Positions 25,282 through 34,137 of a DNA stretch of 64,000 nt are shown in pieces. Position 1 is the stretch's first letter; each line of letters opens with the position of its first letter. The notes below the pieces were generated by a model. The model saw only the letters and a list, made by a program, of their open reading frames with translations, was not told the DNA's origin and did not search any database. Where the stretch lies: contig JBCCAR010000011.1 of NCBI GenBank assembly GCA_039814715.1, positions 26,416 through 90,415 on the forward strand. The letters are read 5' to 3'. The DNA is from CAKZYD01 sp039814715 (lineage in GTDB: Bacteria > Pseudomonadota > Alphaproteobacteria > Sphingomonadales > CAKZYD01). The position numbers and the translations under genes were made by a program.

Positions 25282-26626
25282 ATGCCGCAACGGCGTCTTG
25301 GTCTGCGACCATCTTGCGGTAAGGTTTGAGGCCAGAGAGGAGAATAAGCACGCCTATGAGAATGAGAATGGGCAAGATGATCGCGAAGGCCAACCCCAGA
25401 GTGTTCTCTCCGCCCAGAACATAATCAGAGAAGCTCGTCACCGCGATCGGGCCAAGGCCATAGCTCAATAGGTTGGCGATAAATAAGTATCCCGCCACCA
25501 TTTGCGCCCGCATCCGATTGGGCGCGATCAGGGCTAAGGCTGCTGTACCGATCCCAAAAGGCATTGCCCCGAAAAACAACACCGGCGCCAGACACACAAG
25601 AGCCCATGCACCGCCCGGCATCAGTCCAAATGCGATAGAGAAGGGCACCATGCAAAGCGCCGCATAAATAGGCAGCCGCAAGTTCGCATCCGTCATACCG
25701 CGCTCAATGAGTGTGTTGCAGGCCCACCCTGCGCTCGTCATACCACTAAAGCAGAACACGATGACCATAGGGCCAAATAACCCGCCGACTTTGGCCGGGC
25801 TCCACTCAAACGTTCTCATCAAAAACTCCGGGACCCAGCCTGTCACGGCATAGAGGTTCGCCGCCATCATCGTGAGACCAAAGTAAATCGCCAGAATGAT
25901 CCGCGAGCGAGATTTGACAAAGGTGGCGACCTCGGCGATGGAGGCAGAACTCGTTTCGCCTGCTGTGTCTGCTGTGCTCGCTTTGCGGGTCGGTTCGCGT
26001 ACGAACAGCATCAGCAGCACAACCAATGCGCTTGGCAGCGACACCAACATAAACGTCATCTGCCAGGGCTTGAGTGTGCCAAGCGCGGGCAGCGTTTGCG
26101 GGCCTATCTGCGTTAAATAACCAATGATCGCCCCGCCAGCGATCAGCGCCACACCGGAGCCTAAAAAACTAGAGGCTGTGAAGACAGAAATAGCAGCGGA
26201 CAGTTTTTCTTTTGGGAAATAGTCGCTGATCAGCGAATAGCCCCCAGGCGTCAAAGTCGCCTCCCCCACACCGATGAGCATGCGCGCGGCAAACAGTGCT
26301 GCAAAGCTGGCGACAAGGCCGCTGCCGAAGGTCGCCGCTGACCAGCAAATAACGCCGCCAATGATCACCCATTTGCGATTGCCCGCATCAGACAACCGAG
26401 CCAAGGGAATGGCCAATAACGCGTAAAACAGGGAGAAGGCAAAGCCCTGCAAAAGGCTGAACTGGGTGTCGTTGATGCCAAGGTCGGCGCGGATCGGGCC
26501 GACCAGCAGATTAATAACCGTTCTATCAACATAGCTGACGATGCCAGCAAAGCTTAAGATAACGACCACAATCCACGCATAAGTGGGGCTTGGATAGCCG
26601 TGCGTCTGCTCCGTCGATGTCGCCAT
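25280..26626 (-). CDS. MFS transporter
   Basis: A 448-aa protein with 12 predicted membrane segments and the MFS loop motif LARLSDAGNRKW between segments 2 and 3. GVGEATLTPGGYSLISDYFPKEK in segment 4 resembles spinster-like and anion:cation symporter relatives used for aromatic acids and organic anions. It converges on the PhyH gene across a shared terminator and is divergent from rnd. Import of the substrate, or export of the product, of the neighbouring oxidative locus is plausible but inferred only from position. Confidence 0.88.
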   Translation of the reverse strand: MATSTEQTHGYPSPTYAWIVVVILSFAGIVSYVDRTVINLLVGPIRADLGINDTQFSLLQGFAFSLFYALLAIPLARLSDAGNRKWVIIGGVICWSAATFGSGLVASFAALFAARMLIGVGEATLTPGGYSLISDYFPKEKLSAAISVFTASSFLGSGVALIAGGAIIGYLTQIGPQTLPALGTLKPWQMTFMLVSLPSALVVLLMLFVREPTRKASTADTAGETSSASIAEVATFVKSRSRIILAIYFGLTMMAANLYAVTGWVPEFLMRTFEWSPAKVGGLFGPMVIVFCFSGMTSAGWACNTLIERGMTDANLRLPIYAALCMVPFSIAFGLMPGGAWALVCLAPVLFFGAMPFGIGTAALALIAPNRMRAQMVAGYLFIANLLSYGLGPIAVTSFSDYVLGGENTLGLAFAIILPILILIGVLILLSGLKPYRKMVADQDAVAA

Positions 26627-26802
26627 GATAGTCTGCCCCTGTATTATTTTATTTGGCCTTGTCGCTGACTGCGTGTCTATTGCCTAGCATGTGGGCCAAA
26701 AGTGCCCGACTGGCGAGGGCTTGGCGCCTCTTGCACTGGGCTGCGCCATGTTGCATAGCCTCAGGACTGTTCGATAAAAAGCCAAAAGAAAGCCGCGCGC
26801 AT

Positions 26803-27417
26803 ATGACCATCGTCTTGCATGAGGAAGATTTACCGGCTGATTTTGAGCCAGCAGCCTGCGTTGCGGTGGATACGGAAGCCATGGGCCTTCATGCGGGCCG
26901 GGACAGGCTGTGCTTGGTCCAACTGTCAAATGGGGACGGCAATGCCCATCTGGTACGCCTGCCTCAAGGCCGCTATGATGCGCCAAACTTACGCGCCCTT
27001 ATGGCCAACCCAAATGTAACCAAAATCTTCCATTACGCTCGCTTTGATGTTGGGATGATGAAAGCGTATTTAGACGTGATCGTTGCGCCAGTCTATTGCA
27101 CCAAAATAGCCTCAAAGTTGGTGCGCACCTATACAGACCGGCATGGCCTGAAGGACCTGCTGCGTGAATGTTTAAACGTCGAGGTCTCTAAAAAAGAACA
27201 AAGCAGCGATTGGGGCGCGGACGTGATCACCCAAGCGCAGCAGGAATATGCCGCCAATGATGTGCTCTACCTGCACCAGCTTAAAGAGGTGCTAGATCAG
27301 CGCCTCGAGAGGGAGGGCCGCATGGACCTGGCGCAGGCCTGCTTTGACTTTCTACCCACCCGGGCAGCCCTTGATTTGGCTGGCTGGCCCGAAACGGATA
27401 TCTTTGCCCACAGTTAG
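26803..27417 (+). CDS. rnd: Ribonuclease D, short form
   Basis: A 204-aa 3'-5' exonuclease with the DEDD-Y motifs: D23 and E25 in VDTEAMGL, D82 in YARFDVGMM, and Y149/D153 in EYAANDVLYLHQL. It contains only the exonuclease domain and no HRDC domain, the usual alphaproteobacterial form. An upstream extension of the frame lacks a conserved sequence; ATG 26803 opens the family core. lptC follows 13 nt downstream. Role: tRNA 3'-end trimming or other RNA turnover. Confidence 0.9.
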   Translation: MTIVLHEEDLPADFEPAACVAVDTEAMGLHAGRDRLCLVQLSNGDGNAHLVRLPQGRYDAPNLRALMANPNVTKIFHYARFDVGMMKAYLDVIVAPVYCTKIASKLVRTYTDRHGLKDLLRECLNVEVSKKEQSSDWGADVITQAQQEYAANDVLYLHQLKEVLDQRLEREGRMDLAQACFDFLPTRAALDLAGWPETDIFAHS

Positions 27418-27430
27418 GACGCATTAGGCG

Positions 27431-28135
27431 GTGACAGCAACACCCATCCAAACAGCCAGTGATGGCAGCCAGCTATGGCGCCCCACGCGCTTTACGCCGC
27501 GCATTGGCGGGCGCTATGACAAAGCCATCCGCGTCTTGCGCACGCTCTTTCCATGCCTCGCCATTGCCGTGGTGCTTGCCACAGCCGCCTACCCTATTTT
27601 TGCAGCCAAAGAGACGAGTTTCGTCTTAGCTCGTAACACCATTGAAGCCAGCGAAGATCGGCTGCGGATGATTAATCCGCGTTATAGCGGCGTTGATGCG
27701 TCGGGCCGGCCCTTTGAAGTCCGCGCCGCAAGCGCTGTTCAGCCGCGCGGCATAGCAGATGCTGTGACGCTCACCCGCATTGGCGCTATGATGACCCTAA
27801 AAAACAACGCCGTCATTGAGATAGACGCGGAGACGGGGATTTATAGCACCGCAGAAGAAACCTTGAATATGACTGCGCCGGTGCTGGTGACGACCAGCAG
27901 TGGATACCGCATTGATGCCAAGGAGACGCAGGTTGATTTAGATGATCACCTTGTCAGCTCGCGCCAAAGCGTTGTAGCAGCAGGTCCGCTTGGCGTCTTT
28001 CGGGCCGATGGGTTTGAAAGCCAGATTGAAGACGACACGCTGGTCTTCATCGGCAACGTGACGGCCACACTGCAGCCACGCAAGGTGCGGCTGCCCGTGC
28101 GCGAGAGCGTTGATGATGGCATGCAAGCGCAATAG
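27431..28135 (+). CDS. lptC: LPS export protein LptC
   Basis: A 234-aa protein with one N-terminal transmembrane helix (about residues 37-58) and a periplasmic LptC/OstA-like beta-jellyroll (about 70-225). It binds LPS between LptBFG and LptA. Start is GTG 27431. Sequence identity in the family is low; the call rests on topology, the beta-rich pattern (IDAETGIYSTAEETLN) and position between rnd and lptA. Confidence 0.88.
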   Translation: MTATPIQTASDGSQLWRPTRFTPRIGGRYDKAIRVLRTLFPCLAIAVVLATAAYPIFAAKETSFVLARNTIEASEDRLRMINPRYSGVDASGRPFEVRAASAVQPRGIADAVTLTRIGAMMTLKNNAVIEIDAETGIYSTAEETLNMTAPVLVTTSSGYRIDAKETQVDLDDHLVSSRQSVVAAGPLGVFRADGFESQIEDDTLVFIGNVTATLQPRKVRLPVRESVDDGMQAQ

Positions 28136-28154
28136 CTGTTAGGACTTACAAACT

Positions 28155-28676
28155 ATGGGTATTCGTTTTGTTTTAGCGCTTATTTTCTGCTGTGCAGCCG
28201 CGCCTGTTCAGGCACAGGGCATATCGGATTTAAAATCCCATGATGTGGATCAGCCTTTCGATATCTCCGCTGACAAAGTCGAGGTTCAAGACCAAAACAA
28301 CATCGCCGTCTTTTCCGGCAATGTAGCGGTCGAGCAGGGCGACCTATCGCTGAAGGCGAAGACCTTGCGCGTATTTTATGAACGCCAAGGCACCGCCGCG
28401 CCCACCATATTGCGCCTTGATGCGCGCGGCACTGTCGCTTTGACCTCGCCATCTGAGACAGTGACGGGCGCATGGAGCATTTATGACGTGCGCCGCGAGA
28501 TTGTGACCGTTGGCGGCAATGTGCGCTTTCAAAGCGCCGATGCGCGCCTCGCAGGGGACCGCTTAGAGCTCAACCTGCGCAGCGGGCTGACCACACTCGA
28601 CAGCGACGACGTTGGGACTGGACCAAAACAGCGCGTTAAAGGGCGTTTCGCGGTGCCTGATAAGACCGGCGGGTAA
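28155..28676 (+). CDS. lptA: LPS transport periplasmic protein LptA
   Basis: A 173-aa protein with a signal peptide (residues 1-22, VQAQG) and the OstA/LptA fold. DQPFDISADKVEVQDQNNIAVFSGNVAVEQGDLSLKA, here noted only by its ends at residues 31-67, is the family hallmark. It forms the periplasmic bridge that carries LPS to the outer membrane. It lies 19 nt after lptC. A 181-bp gap follows before lptB. Confidence 0.92.
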   Translation: MGIRFVLALIFCCAAAPVQAQGISDLKSHDVDQPFDISADKVEVQDQNNIAVFSGNVAVEQGDLSLKAKTLRVFYERQGTAAPTILRLDARGTVALTSPSETVTGAWSIYDVRREIVTVGGNVRFQSADARLAGDRLELNLRSGLTTLDSDDVGTGPKQRVKGRFAVPDKTGG

Positions 28677-28857
28677 CCGGCGCCAGACATTAGAATCAGT
28701 CTGCTTTCAAGAAAAATTCAAATTATTCTATCCGCTTAGCCTTTCACCCAGGGCGCTGAGCGTGTAACTTCCAGTTGCTTATGCACAAACCGGGCCACTT
28801 TTGATAAAAAATCACCCGGCAGAGAGTTTGTTAAGGAGAGGTCGCTATCATCCCCTC

Positions 28858-29676
28858 ATGCAATTACCAGACACATCAACGCCCGCAGGTGCGCCCATGA
28901 CCGCCATGCCGGACTTAGACCAGATGCCCAATCTGGCAGCGCCGCGCGATATGTCTGAAGGCTTATTCGTGCGCTCGATTGGGAAAAGCTACGGCAAGAA
29001 AGTCGTGTTGCGCGATGTTAGCTTGTCTGTTCAGCGCGGTGAAGTCATTGGCTTGCTTGGGCCCAATGGTGCGGGTAAGACCACGTGCTTTTATTCGATC
29101 ACCGGCCTTCTCGCGCCTGATGTTGGCAACATTGTTTTGGATGGCCAAGATGTAACAAAACTTCCCATGTATCGCCGCGCGGCTATGGGCGTTGGGTATT
29201 TGCCGCAGGAAAGCAGTATCTTCCGCGGCATGACCGTGGAAGAGAACATATCCTCCATTCTTGAAGTGGTTGAGCCAGACCGGGCCGTACGCGCGCAAAA
29301 GCTCAATGACCTGCTGGATGAGTTTTCCATTTCTCACCTGCGCACATCGCCAGCGCTAGCCTTGTCGGGCGGGGAGCGGCGGCGCTGCGAAATTGCGCGC
29401 GCGCTTGCCGGCGGACCAGCCTTCATTTTGCTGGATGAGCCCTTTGCAGGCATTGATCCAATTGCCATTTCTGATATTCGCACCTTAGTCTCGCATCTAA
29501 AAGACCGCGGCATCGGCGTTCTCATTACCGACCATAATGTGCGCGAGACGCTGAGCATTATTGACCGCGCCTACATCATTTTTGATGGCCATGTCTTGTT
29601 TGAAGGCACGCCGGAAGACCTTGTCGCCAATGAAGACGTCCAGCGCGTCTATTTGGGCAAGAGCTTCCACCAATAG
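28858..29676 (+). CDS. lptB: LPS export ABC ATPase LptB
   Basis: A 272-aa ATPase powering LPS extraction. Walker A GPNGAGKTT is at 68-76, the signature LSGGERRRCEIARAL near 168 and Walker B ILLDEPFAGIDP near 188. About 30 residues precede the region where E. coli LptB begins, so the true start may be later (in-frame ATGs exist to 28951). AAGGAGAGG at about 28832-28840 is well formed but some 17 nt from ATG 28858, and no better-spaced start was found. rpoN follows 14 nt downstream. Confidence 0.93.
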   Translation: MQLPDTSTPAGAPMTAMPDLDQMPNLAAPRDMSEGLFVRSIGKSYGKKVVLRDVSLSVQRGEVIGLLGPNGAGKTTCFYSITGLLAPDVGNIVLDGQDVTKLPMYRRAAMGVGYLPQESSIFRGMTVEENISSILEVVEPDRAVRAQKLNDLLDEFSISHLRTSPALALSGGERRRCEIARALAGGPAFILLDEPFAGIDPIAISDIRTLVSHLKDRGIGVLITDHNVRETLSIIDRAYIIFDGHVLFEGTPEDLVANEDVQRVYLGKSFHQ

Positions 29677-29690
29677 GCTGGTAAACCGAC

Positions 29691-31220
29691 ATGGCGCTCT
29701 CCCCCAGACTTGATCTTAGGCAAAGCCAGCAGCTGGTCATGACACCCCAGCTGCAGCAAGCCATCAAGTTGCTGCAGCTCAATAATTTAGAGCTCACTGG
29801 GTTTTTGGCCGAAGAATTAGAGCGCAACCCGCTGCTAGAAGTGGGCGAAGATAACGCGCAGGAGCCTAAAGCAAAAGAGGTTGAAACCGAAACACCATCA
29901 GAGGGCGCTAGCGATACGCCAGACGTCGCCGACAGCCTCTCTGGCCAAGGCGAAGCAGCCCTAGATGGTGACTTTAATGACAATCTCTATGATAGCGATA
30001 CGCAGACCGACCGCGTCTCCAGCAGCGATGGCGGGACAGAAGGTCTGAGCGTAACCGGCCCAAGCGGCTCCAGCGCGGCGCCCAGCGAAGGCGGCTCGGG
30101 CAATATTCTAGAAGAGACCATTTCAACCACCGTTTCGTTAAAGGACCATTTGGCTGAGCAAATGGTCCTCATCTTAAAAGTGGCCGAAGACCGCCTCATT
30201 GCCAGTCATTTGATCGATCTAGTAGACGAAGCTGGATATCTCAATGAACCATTGGAGATGGTCGCAGAGCGTCTCGGCTCAGACATTGAAGACGTAGAAG
30301 CCGTCCTATCTGCCTTGCAGACTTGTACACCGACGGGTGTGTTTGCACGCTCACTTGGCGAATGCTTGAAGCTGCAACAGAAAGAACAAGACCGGCTCGA
30401 CCCCGTCATGGAAGCCTTTCTCGACAATCTCGAGCTTGTCGCGCGCCAGGATATCGCCTCTTTAAAACGGATTTGCGGTACGGATGAAGAAGATATCTTG
30501 GACATGATCCGAGAGATTAAAACCCTCGATCCGCGGCCGGGCCTCACCTATGGCGGCGGCGCGGCCGATCCCATCGAGCCGGATGTGTTCGTGCGCCGCA
30601 GCGCGGATGGTATCTGGCATGTGGAGCTCAACACCCAAACGTTGCCGCGCGTGCTGGTAAACCAGCGCTATTACTCGCAGCTGTCTGCCAGCACCACATC
30701 AAAAGAGACGAAAACCTTTTTGACAGACTGCTTAGGCTCCGCCAATTGGCTGGTCAAAGCGCTAGACCAGCGCGCACAGACTATTTTGAAAGTATCCACC
30801 GAGTTGGTAAAGCAGCAAGAAGCATTCTTTGAGCATGGCGTGCGGCACTTGCGGCCCCTCAACTTGCGAGTGATCGCAGAAGCCATCAGCATGCATGAAA
30901 GCACCGTCAGCCGCGTCACGTCCAACAAGTTTTTGGCCACCGAACGCGGCGTTTATGAGCTCAAATACTTCTTCACCTCCGCCATTGCCGCAGCAGACGG
31001 CGCAGACGCCCATTCTGCCGAGGCTGTGCGTGACCGCATCAAAGCCTTGATTGATGACGAAGACCCGCGGCGCATCCTATCTGATGATGCTATCGTTGAA
31101 AAACTGCAAACCGACGGGGTCGATATTGCCCGCAGAACAGTCGCGAAATACCGTGAAGCCATGAACATTCCCTCCAGCGTACAGCGGCGCCGATTTAAAA
31201 AAATTGCCGTTTCGGCATAG
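29691..31220 (+). CDS. rpoN: RNA polymerase sigma-54 factor
   Basis: A 509-aa sigma-54. Region I is glutamine- and leucine-rich (RLDLRQSQQLVMTPQLQQAIKLL, cited by its ends). Region II (about 60-150) is long and acidic, region III holds the core-binding part, and the C-terminal RpoN box ARRTVAKYREA near residue 482 recognises -24 promoters. The acidic linker is longer than in E. coli. Position between lptB and hpf/ptsN is the standard proteobacterial order and links it to nitrogen and carbon control. Confidence 0.97.
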   Translation: MALSPRLDLRQSQQLVMTPQLQQAIKLLQLNNLELTGFLAEELERNPLLEVGEDNAQEPKAKEVETETPSEGASDTPDVADSLSGQGEAALDGDFNDNLYDSDTQTDRVSSSDGGTEGLSVTGPSGSSAAPSEGGSGNILEETISTTVSLKDHLAEQMVLILKVAEDRLIASHLIDLVDEAGYLNEPLEMVAERLGSDIEDVEAVLSALQTCTPTGVFARSLGECLKLQQKEQDRLDPVMEAFLDNLELVARQDIASLKRICGTDEEDILDMIREIKTLDPRPGLTYGGGAADPIEPDVFVRRSADGIWHVELNTQTLPRVLVNQRYYSQLSASTTSKETKTFLTDCLGSANWLVKALDQRAQTILKVSTELVKQQEAFFEHGVRHLRPLNLRVIAEAISMHESTVSRVTSNKFLATERGVYELKYFFTSAIAAADGADAHSAEAVRDRIKALIDDEDPRRILSDDAIVEKLQTDGVDIARRTVAKYREAMNIPSSVQRRRFKKIAVSA

Positions 31221-31366
31221 TTGCGGATATCATCGTTAGACGGGGACCGCCGTGAGCAGCCATGGGCTGCAGCACGCAAGCACGATTAGTTCGCTGCGGC
31301 TTTCCTTGCGCCCAGCCGTCTCAAAAGGCTGGCCTATAAATTTGAAAATATCTGAAGGAACCACTT

Positions 31367-31966
31367 ATGGACATTCAAATTACTGGCCGACACGTGGATG
31401 TTGGCGATGCCTTTCGCGAGCATGTACGAGACCGCTTGGAAACCGGCGCGTCAAAGTATTTCAGCCGGGCTCTGGATGCATCCGTCACGCTTGAAAAAGA
31501 CTCAGGCCAGTTCATTGTTGAATGTCATTTCCATGCCAACCAAGGCGTCCGCTTAGAAAGCAGCGGCCGCGGGGGCACGGCTTACGCCGCTTTTGATGAA
31601 GCTGCAGAGCGCATAGAAAAGCAGCTGCGGCGCTACAAAAGACGCCTTAAAAATCACCACAGCCGCGCCGCCGAGCGCCAACGCGAATTTGAAAAAGCTG
31701 CGGCCTACATCCTGCCCGCCGATGGCGCGACAGCAGCCGAAGAGGAGGGTCCAGACCCGCAAGATCAACCCATTATCATCGCAGAAACAAAGACCGACAT
31801 TCCCGAAGTCTCCGTAGGAGATGCAGTCATGCTGATGGATTTAGCCCATGCGCCAGCTTTTATGTTTCGCAACGCCAAGAACAATGCGCTCAATGTGGTC
31901 TACCGCCGGCCAGATGGAAATATCGGCTGGATAAACCCAGCAGAGGAACAACAAGGCGATGAATAA
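31367..31966 (+). CDS. hpf: Long-form ribosome hibernation promoting factor
   Basis: A 199-aa protein: residues 1-105 form the S30AE domain that binds the 30S subunit (ITGRHVDVGDAFREHV at the start, RYKRRLKNHH at the end), followed by a linker and a C-terminal dimerisation domain (about 135-190, with DAVMLMDLAHAPAFMFRN). This is the long HPF type that makes 100S disomes alone. A 146-bp spacer after rpoN contains two small hairpins and may hold its own promoter. Confidence 0.94.
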   Translation: MDIQITGRHVDVGDAFREHVRDRLETGASKYFSRALDASVTLEKDSGQFIVECHFHANQGVRLESSGRGGTAYAAFDEAAERIEKQLRRYKRRLKNHHSRAAERQREFEKAAAYILPADGATAAEEEGPDPQDQPIIIAETKTDIPEVSVGDAVMLMDLAHAPAFMFRNAKNNALNVVYRRPDGNIGWINPAEEQQGDE

Positions 31967-32045
31967 GCACTGGCGCTAGGCGCGGTGCTAGGCTAAGACG
32001 GCGGCGTCGCGCAGCGGTTGCGGCGGTTATCCATGCCCGTAGTCT

Positions 32046-32501
32046 ATGGAATTATCAGACCTTCTATCGCCAGACGCTGTAGAAAGCAGTTTAAAGGCTA
32101 GCAGCAAAAAGCAAGTGCTGCAGGCCTTAAGTGAGCGCGCCTCAGCGCTCACCGGGCTAGAAGAACGTGATATCTTCTCTGTTGTATTGGAGCGCGAACG
32201 CCTCGGCACCACCGGTGTGGGTCAGGGCCTGGCGATCCCGCATGGCAAGCTTGCCCCGCTCGAAAGCATCACTGGCATCTTTGCGCGTTTGGCAAAGCCA
32301 GTCGATTTTGACTCAATTGACCGTCAACCGGTCGATTTGGTCTTCATGTTGCTTGCGCCCGAACGTGCTGGCGCTGACCACCTTAAGGCGCTGGCCCGGG
32401 TGTCCCGGCTATTTCGCAACGCAGCCATGTGCGAAAAACTGCGCGGCAGTAGCGATGCTGGCGCGCTCTATGCCTTAATGACCAATCAGAAGACGGGCTA
32501 A
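32046..32501 (+). CDS. ptsN: PTS IIA-like nitrogen regulatory protein PtsN
   Basis: A 151-aa EIIA-Ntr. The phosphorylated histidine is H66 in AIPHGKL. The fold is complete from ELSDLL to the C-terminal helix. It acts as the end of the nitrogen phosphotransferase chain (PtsP-NPr-EIIANtr), regulating potassium, stress and nitrogen responses. It lies 79 bp after hpf and converges on the coxM-like gene with an 8-bp gap. Confidence 0.95.
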   Translation: MELSDLLSPDAVESSLKASSKKQVLQALSERASALTGLEERDIFSVVLERERLGTTGVGQGLAIPHGKLAPLESITGIFARLAKPVDFDSIDRQPVDLVFMLLAPERAGADHLKALARVSRLFRNAAMCEKLRGSSDAGALYALMTNQKTG

Positions 32502-32509
32502 CGTTTCCT

Positions 32510-33307
32510 TTAAGCTAGGCAAGCGGACACAGCGCGCTTCGTCATCGTAACGACCAGGCTTGCGCGGTAGTCGGCGCTGGCATGCATGTCTGCGTTCAAA
32601 TCATCTGCTGGCATGCTAACATCGGAGAGTGCATCGGGGGAGAAATTCGCAGCCAAAGCCTCTTCTGCCGCGGTGAAGCGGAAAGCAGACGGGGCAGCGC
32701 CGGTCACGCCAACACGCACACCCTGCGGTCCCTTGGATGCGAAGACGCCAACCATCGCGTAGCGCGACGCAGGATTGGGGAACTTGATATAAGCCGCCAT
32801 GTGCGCGCGCGGGAAAGTGATCGCCGTAATCAGCTCGCCGTCTTCAAGCGCGGTTTCAAACATGCCAGTGAAGAAATCATCGCCAGAAATATCGCGCGCA
32901 GTGGTATGAACCGTCGCGCCTAGGCCAAGCACGGCGCTTGGATAGCATGCCGCTGGGTCTGCATTGGCAACGGAGCCGCCCATGGTCCCGCGATTGCGCA
33001 CCATTGGGTCGCCAATATTGCCGGCCAAATGGGCAAGAGCAGGGATTGCCGCTTGAACCTGTGCATTGGCGGCCACATCCGTATGGCGTGTCATAGCGCC
33101 AATTTTTACAGCGCTGTCTGTCACCACAATGCCCGCTAACTCAGGCACGCCATTGAGATCAATCACTTGGCTTGGCATCGCCAGGCGCGCTTTAAGCGTC
33201 GGTATAAAGGTCATGCCGCCAGCGAGAACTTTTGCATCTTCATCACCCTTTAAAACGGTAGCGGCCTGGTCAGCGCTGCTGGCTTTGGTGTATTCAAATC
33301 CGTACAT
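32510..33307 (-). CDS. Molybdenum hydroxylase FAD subunit (CoxM-like)
   Basis: A 265-aa FAD-binding medium subunit of the xanthine dehydrogenase / CO dehydrogenase family. FAD motifs are AGGMTFIPTLK (near residue 30) and TMGGSVANADPAA (near residue 108). It passes electrons from the Fe-S subunit to an acceptor. It lies 36 nt after the Fe-S subunit gene. The large molybdopterin subunit (CoxL type) is not in this window, which is unusual because the three genes normally sit together. Confidence 0.9.
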   Translation of the reverse strand: MYGFEYTKASSADQAATVLKGDEDAKVLAGGMTFIPTLKARLAMPSQVIDLNGVPELAGIVVTDSAVKIGAMTRHTDVAANAQVQAAIPALAHLAGNIGDPMVRNRGTMGGSVANADPAACYPSAVLGLGATVHTTARDISGDDFFTGMFETALEDGELITAITFPRAHMAAYIKFPNPASRYAMVGVFASKGPQGVRVGVTGAAPSAFRFTAAEEALAANFSPDALSDVSMPADDLNADMHASADYRASLVVTMTKRAVSACLA

Positions 33308-33343
33308 GTGTCTCTCCTGCCCGTCTTAAAACTAAGCTGCGGT

Positions 33344-33817
33344 TTAGGCTTGCGCCATGGCCTTTGCGCCTTCGCGAATCGCGGCGACGATATTTTGATA
33401 ACCCGTGCAGCGACAAATATTGCCTTCCAGCTCATGGCGAATGGTTGCATCATCCGGCGTGCCGTGGCGGTTGGCGATGCCAACGCCTGACATAATCATG
33501 CCGGGGGTACAAAACCCGCACTGCAGGCCATGATGCTCGCGAAAGGCGGCTTGCATGGGGTGAAGTTCGCCATCTTTAGCGAGGCCCTCGATGGTTACAA
33601 CATCGGTGCCTTCTAGCTGAACGGCCAGCAACGTGCAGCTTTTGATCGGCTGACCATCAAGGTGCAGTGTACAGGCGCCGCATTGGCTTGTGTCGCAGCC
33701 GACATGCGTTCCTGTTTTGCCCAAATCATCCCGCAGCAGTTCGACTGCTAAGGTGTTGGGCTCCACGTCAACACAAACGCTGTCCCCATTGAGGGTAAAA
33801 GAAATTGAATGGCTCAT
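33344..33817 (-). CDS. Molybdenum hydroxylase [2Fe-2S] subunit (CoxS-like)
   Basis: A 157-aa small subunit with two [2Fe-2S] clusters: plant-type cluster cysteines C41, C46, C49 and C61, and helical-domain cysteines C100, C103, C135 and C137 (GFCTPG and CRCTGY motifs). It transfers electrons from the Mo cofactor to FAD. It is the first gene of a two-gene operon with the CoxM-like subunit; nothing like CoxL is found on either side. Confidence 0.93.
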   Translation of the reverse strand: MSHSISFTLNGDSVCVDVEPNTLAVELLRDDLGKTGTHVGCDTSQCGACTLHLDGQPIKSCTLLAVQLEGTDVVTIEGLAKDGELHPMQAAFREHHGLQCGFCTPGMIMSGVGIANRHGTPDDATIRHELEGNICRCTGYQNIVAAIREGAKAMAQA

Positions 33818-33934
33818 CTATGTGCCTCCGCTTTGCTACCCGCATTTATATGCGGCGTTGGGAAGCGAAGGTCCACCCGAAAAAGTATGAGGAGGCTGCC
33901 AACGCGCAAATTGCCGCAAGGAAACGCTGAAAAG

Positions 33935-34018
33935 GGAAAAGGCCGGGAGTGGCTGGAGAACCACTCCCGGTTACGCAACTAATCGTTAGCAAGGTACGCA
34001 ACAAGGTGCTAACCGGCC
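33935..34018 (-). terminator. Three-stem RNA fold ending in a terminator-like hairpin
   Basis: CCGGGAGTGG (33943-33952) pairs perfectly with CCACTCCCGG (33961-33970). GTTAGCA (33985-33991) pairs with TGCTAAC (34007-34013), and GGCCGG (33941-33946) could instead close the whole unit with CCGGCC (34013-34018). On the minus strand the strong hairpin is followed by CCTTTTCCCTTTT, terminator-like. On the plus strand no T-run follows. It may end an antisense or small RNA made upstream of coxS. Confidence 0.45.
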
Positions 34019-34027
34019 TACGTTTTG

Positions 34028-34137
34028 GGCCAAAGGGAGCGAAACACCTCTCCCCAACGCGGCCCCAGCGCGTCCGCTGGCGCTACCGGAGAGGCGCCCA
34101 ACAGGGACGAACTCTCCGCGCTCAAGGCAGCAAGAGC
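34028..34137 (+). promoter_or_regulatory. Possible divergent tandem glycine-riboswitch-like leader
   Basis: Two similar units occur in the AGCS symporter leader: GCCAAAGGGAGCGAA...CTCTC (from about 34029), and GAGAGGCG...CAGGGACGAACTCTC then CAAGGCAG (34090-34132). They recall the glycine aptamer pattern (GAGAG, CCGAAGG-GCAA, CTCTCAGG, GGACAG), and glycine riboswitches often precede AGCS carriers. However, several core bases differ, so this is a tentative reading; a covariance search is needed to accept it. Confidence 0.25.

Noticed and set aside
31221..31366. Sigma-54 promoter upstream of hpf
   Set aside because: TGGC is followed at the expected spacing by TTTG, not the required GC at -12, so the match fails.
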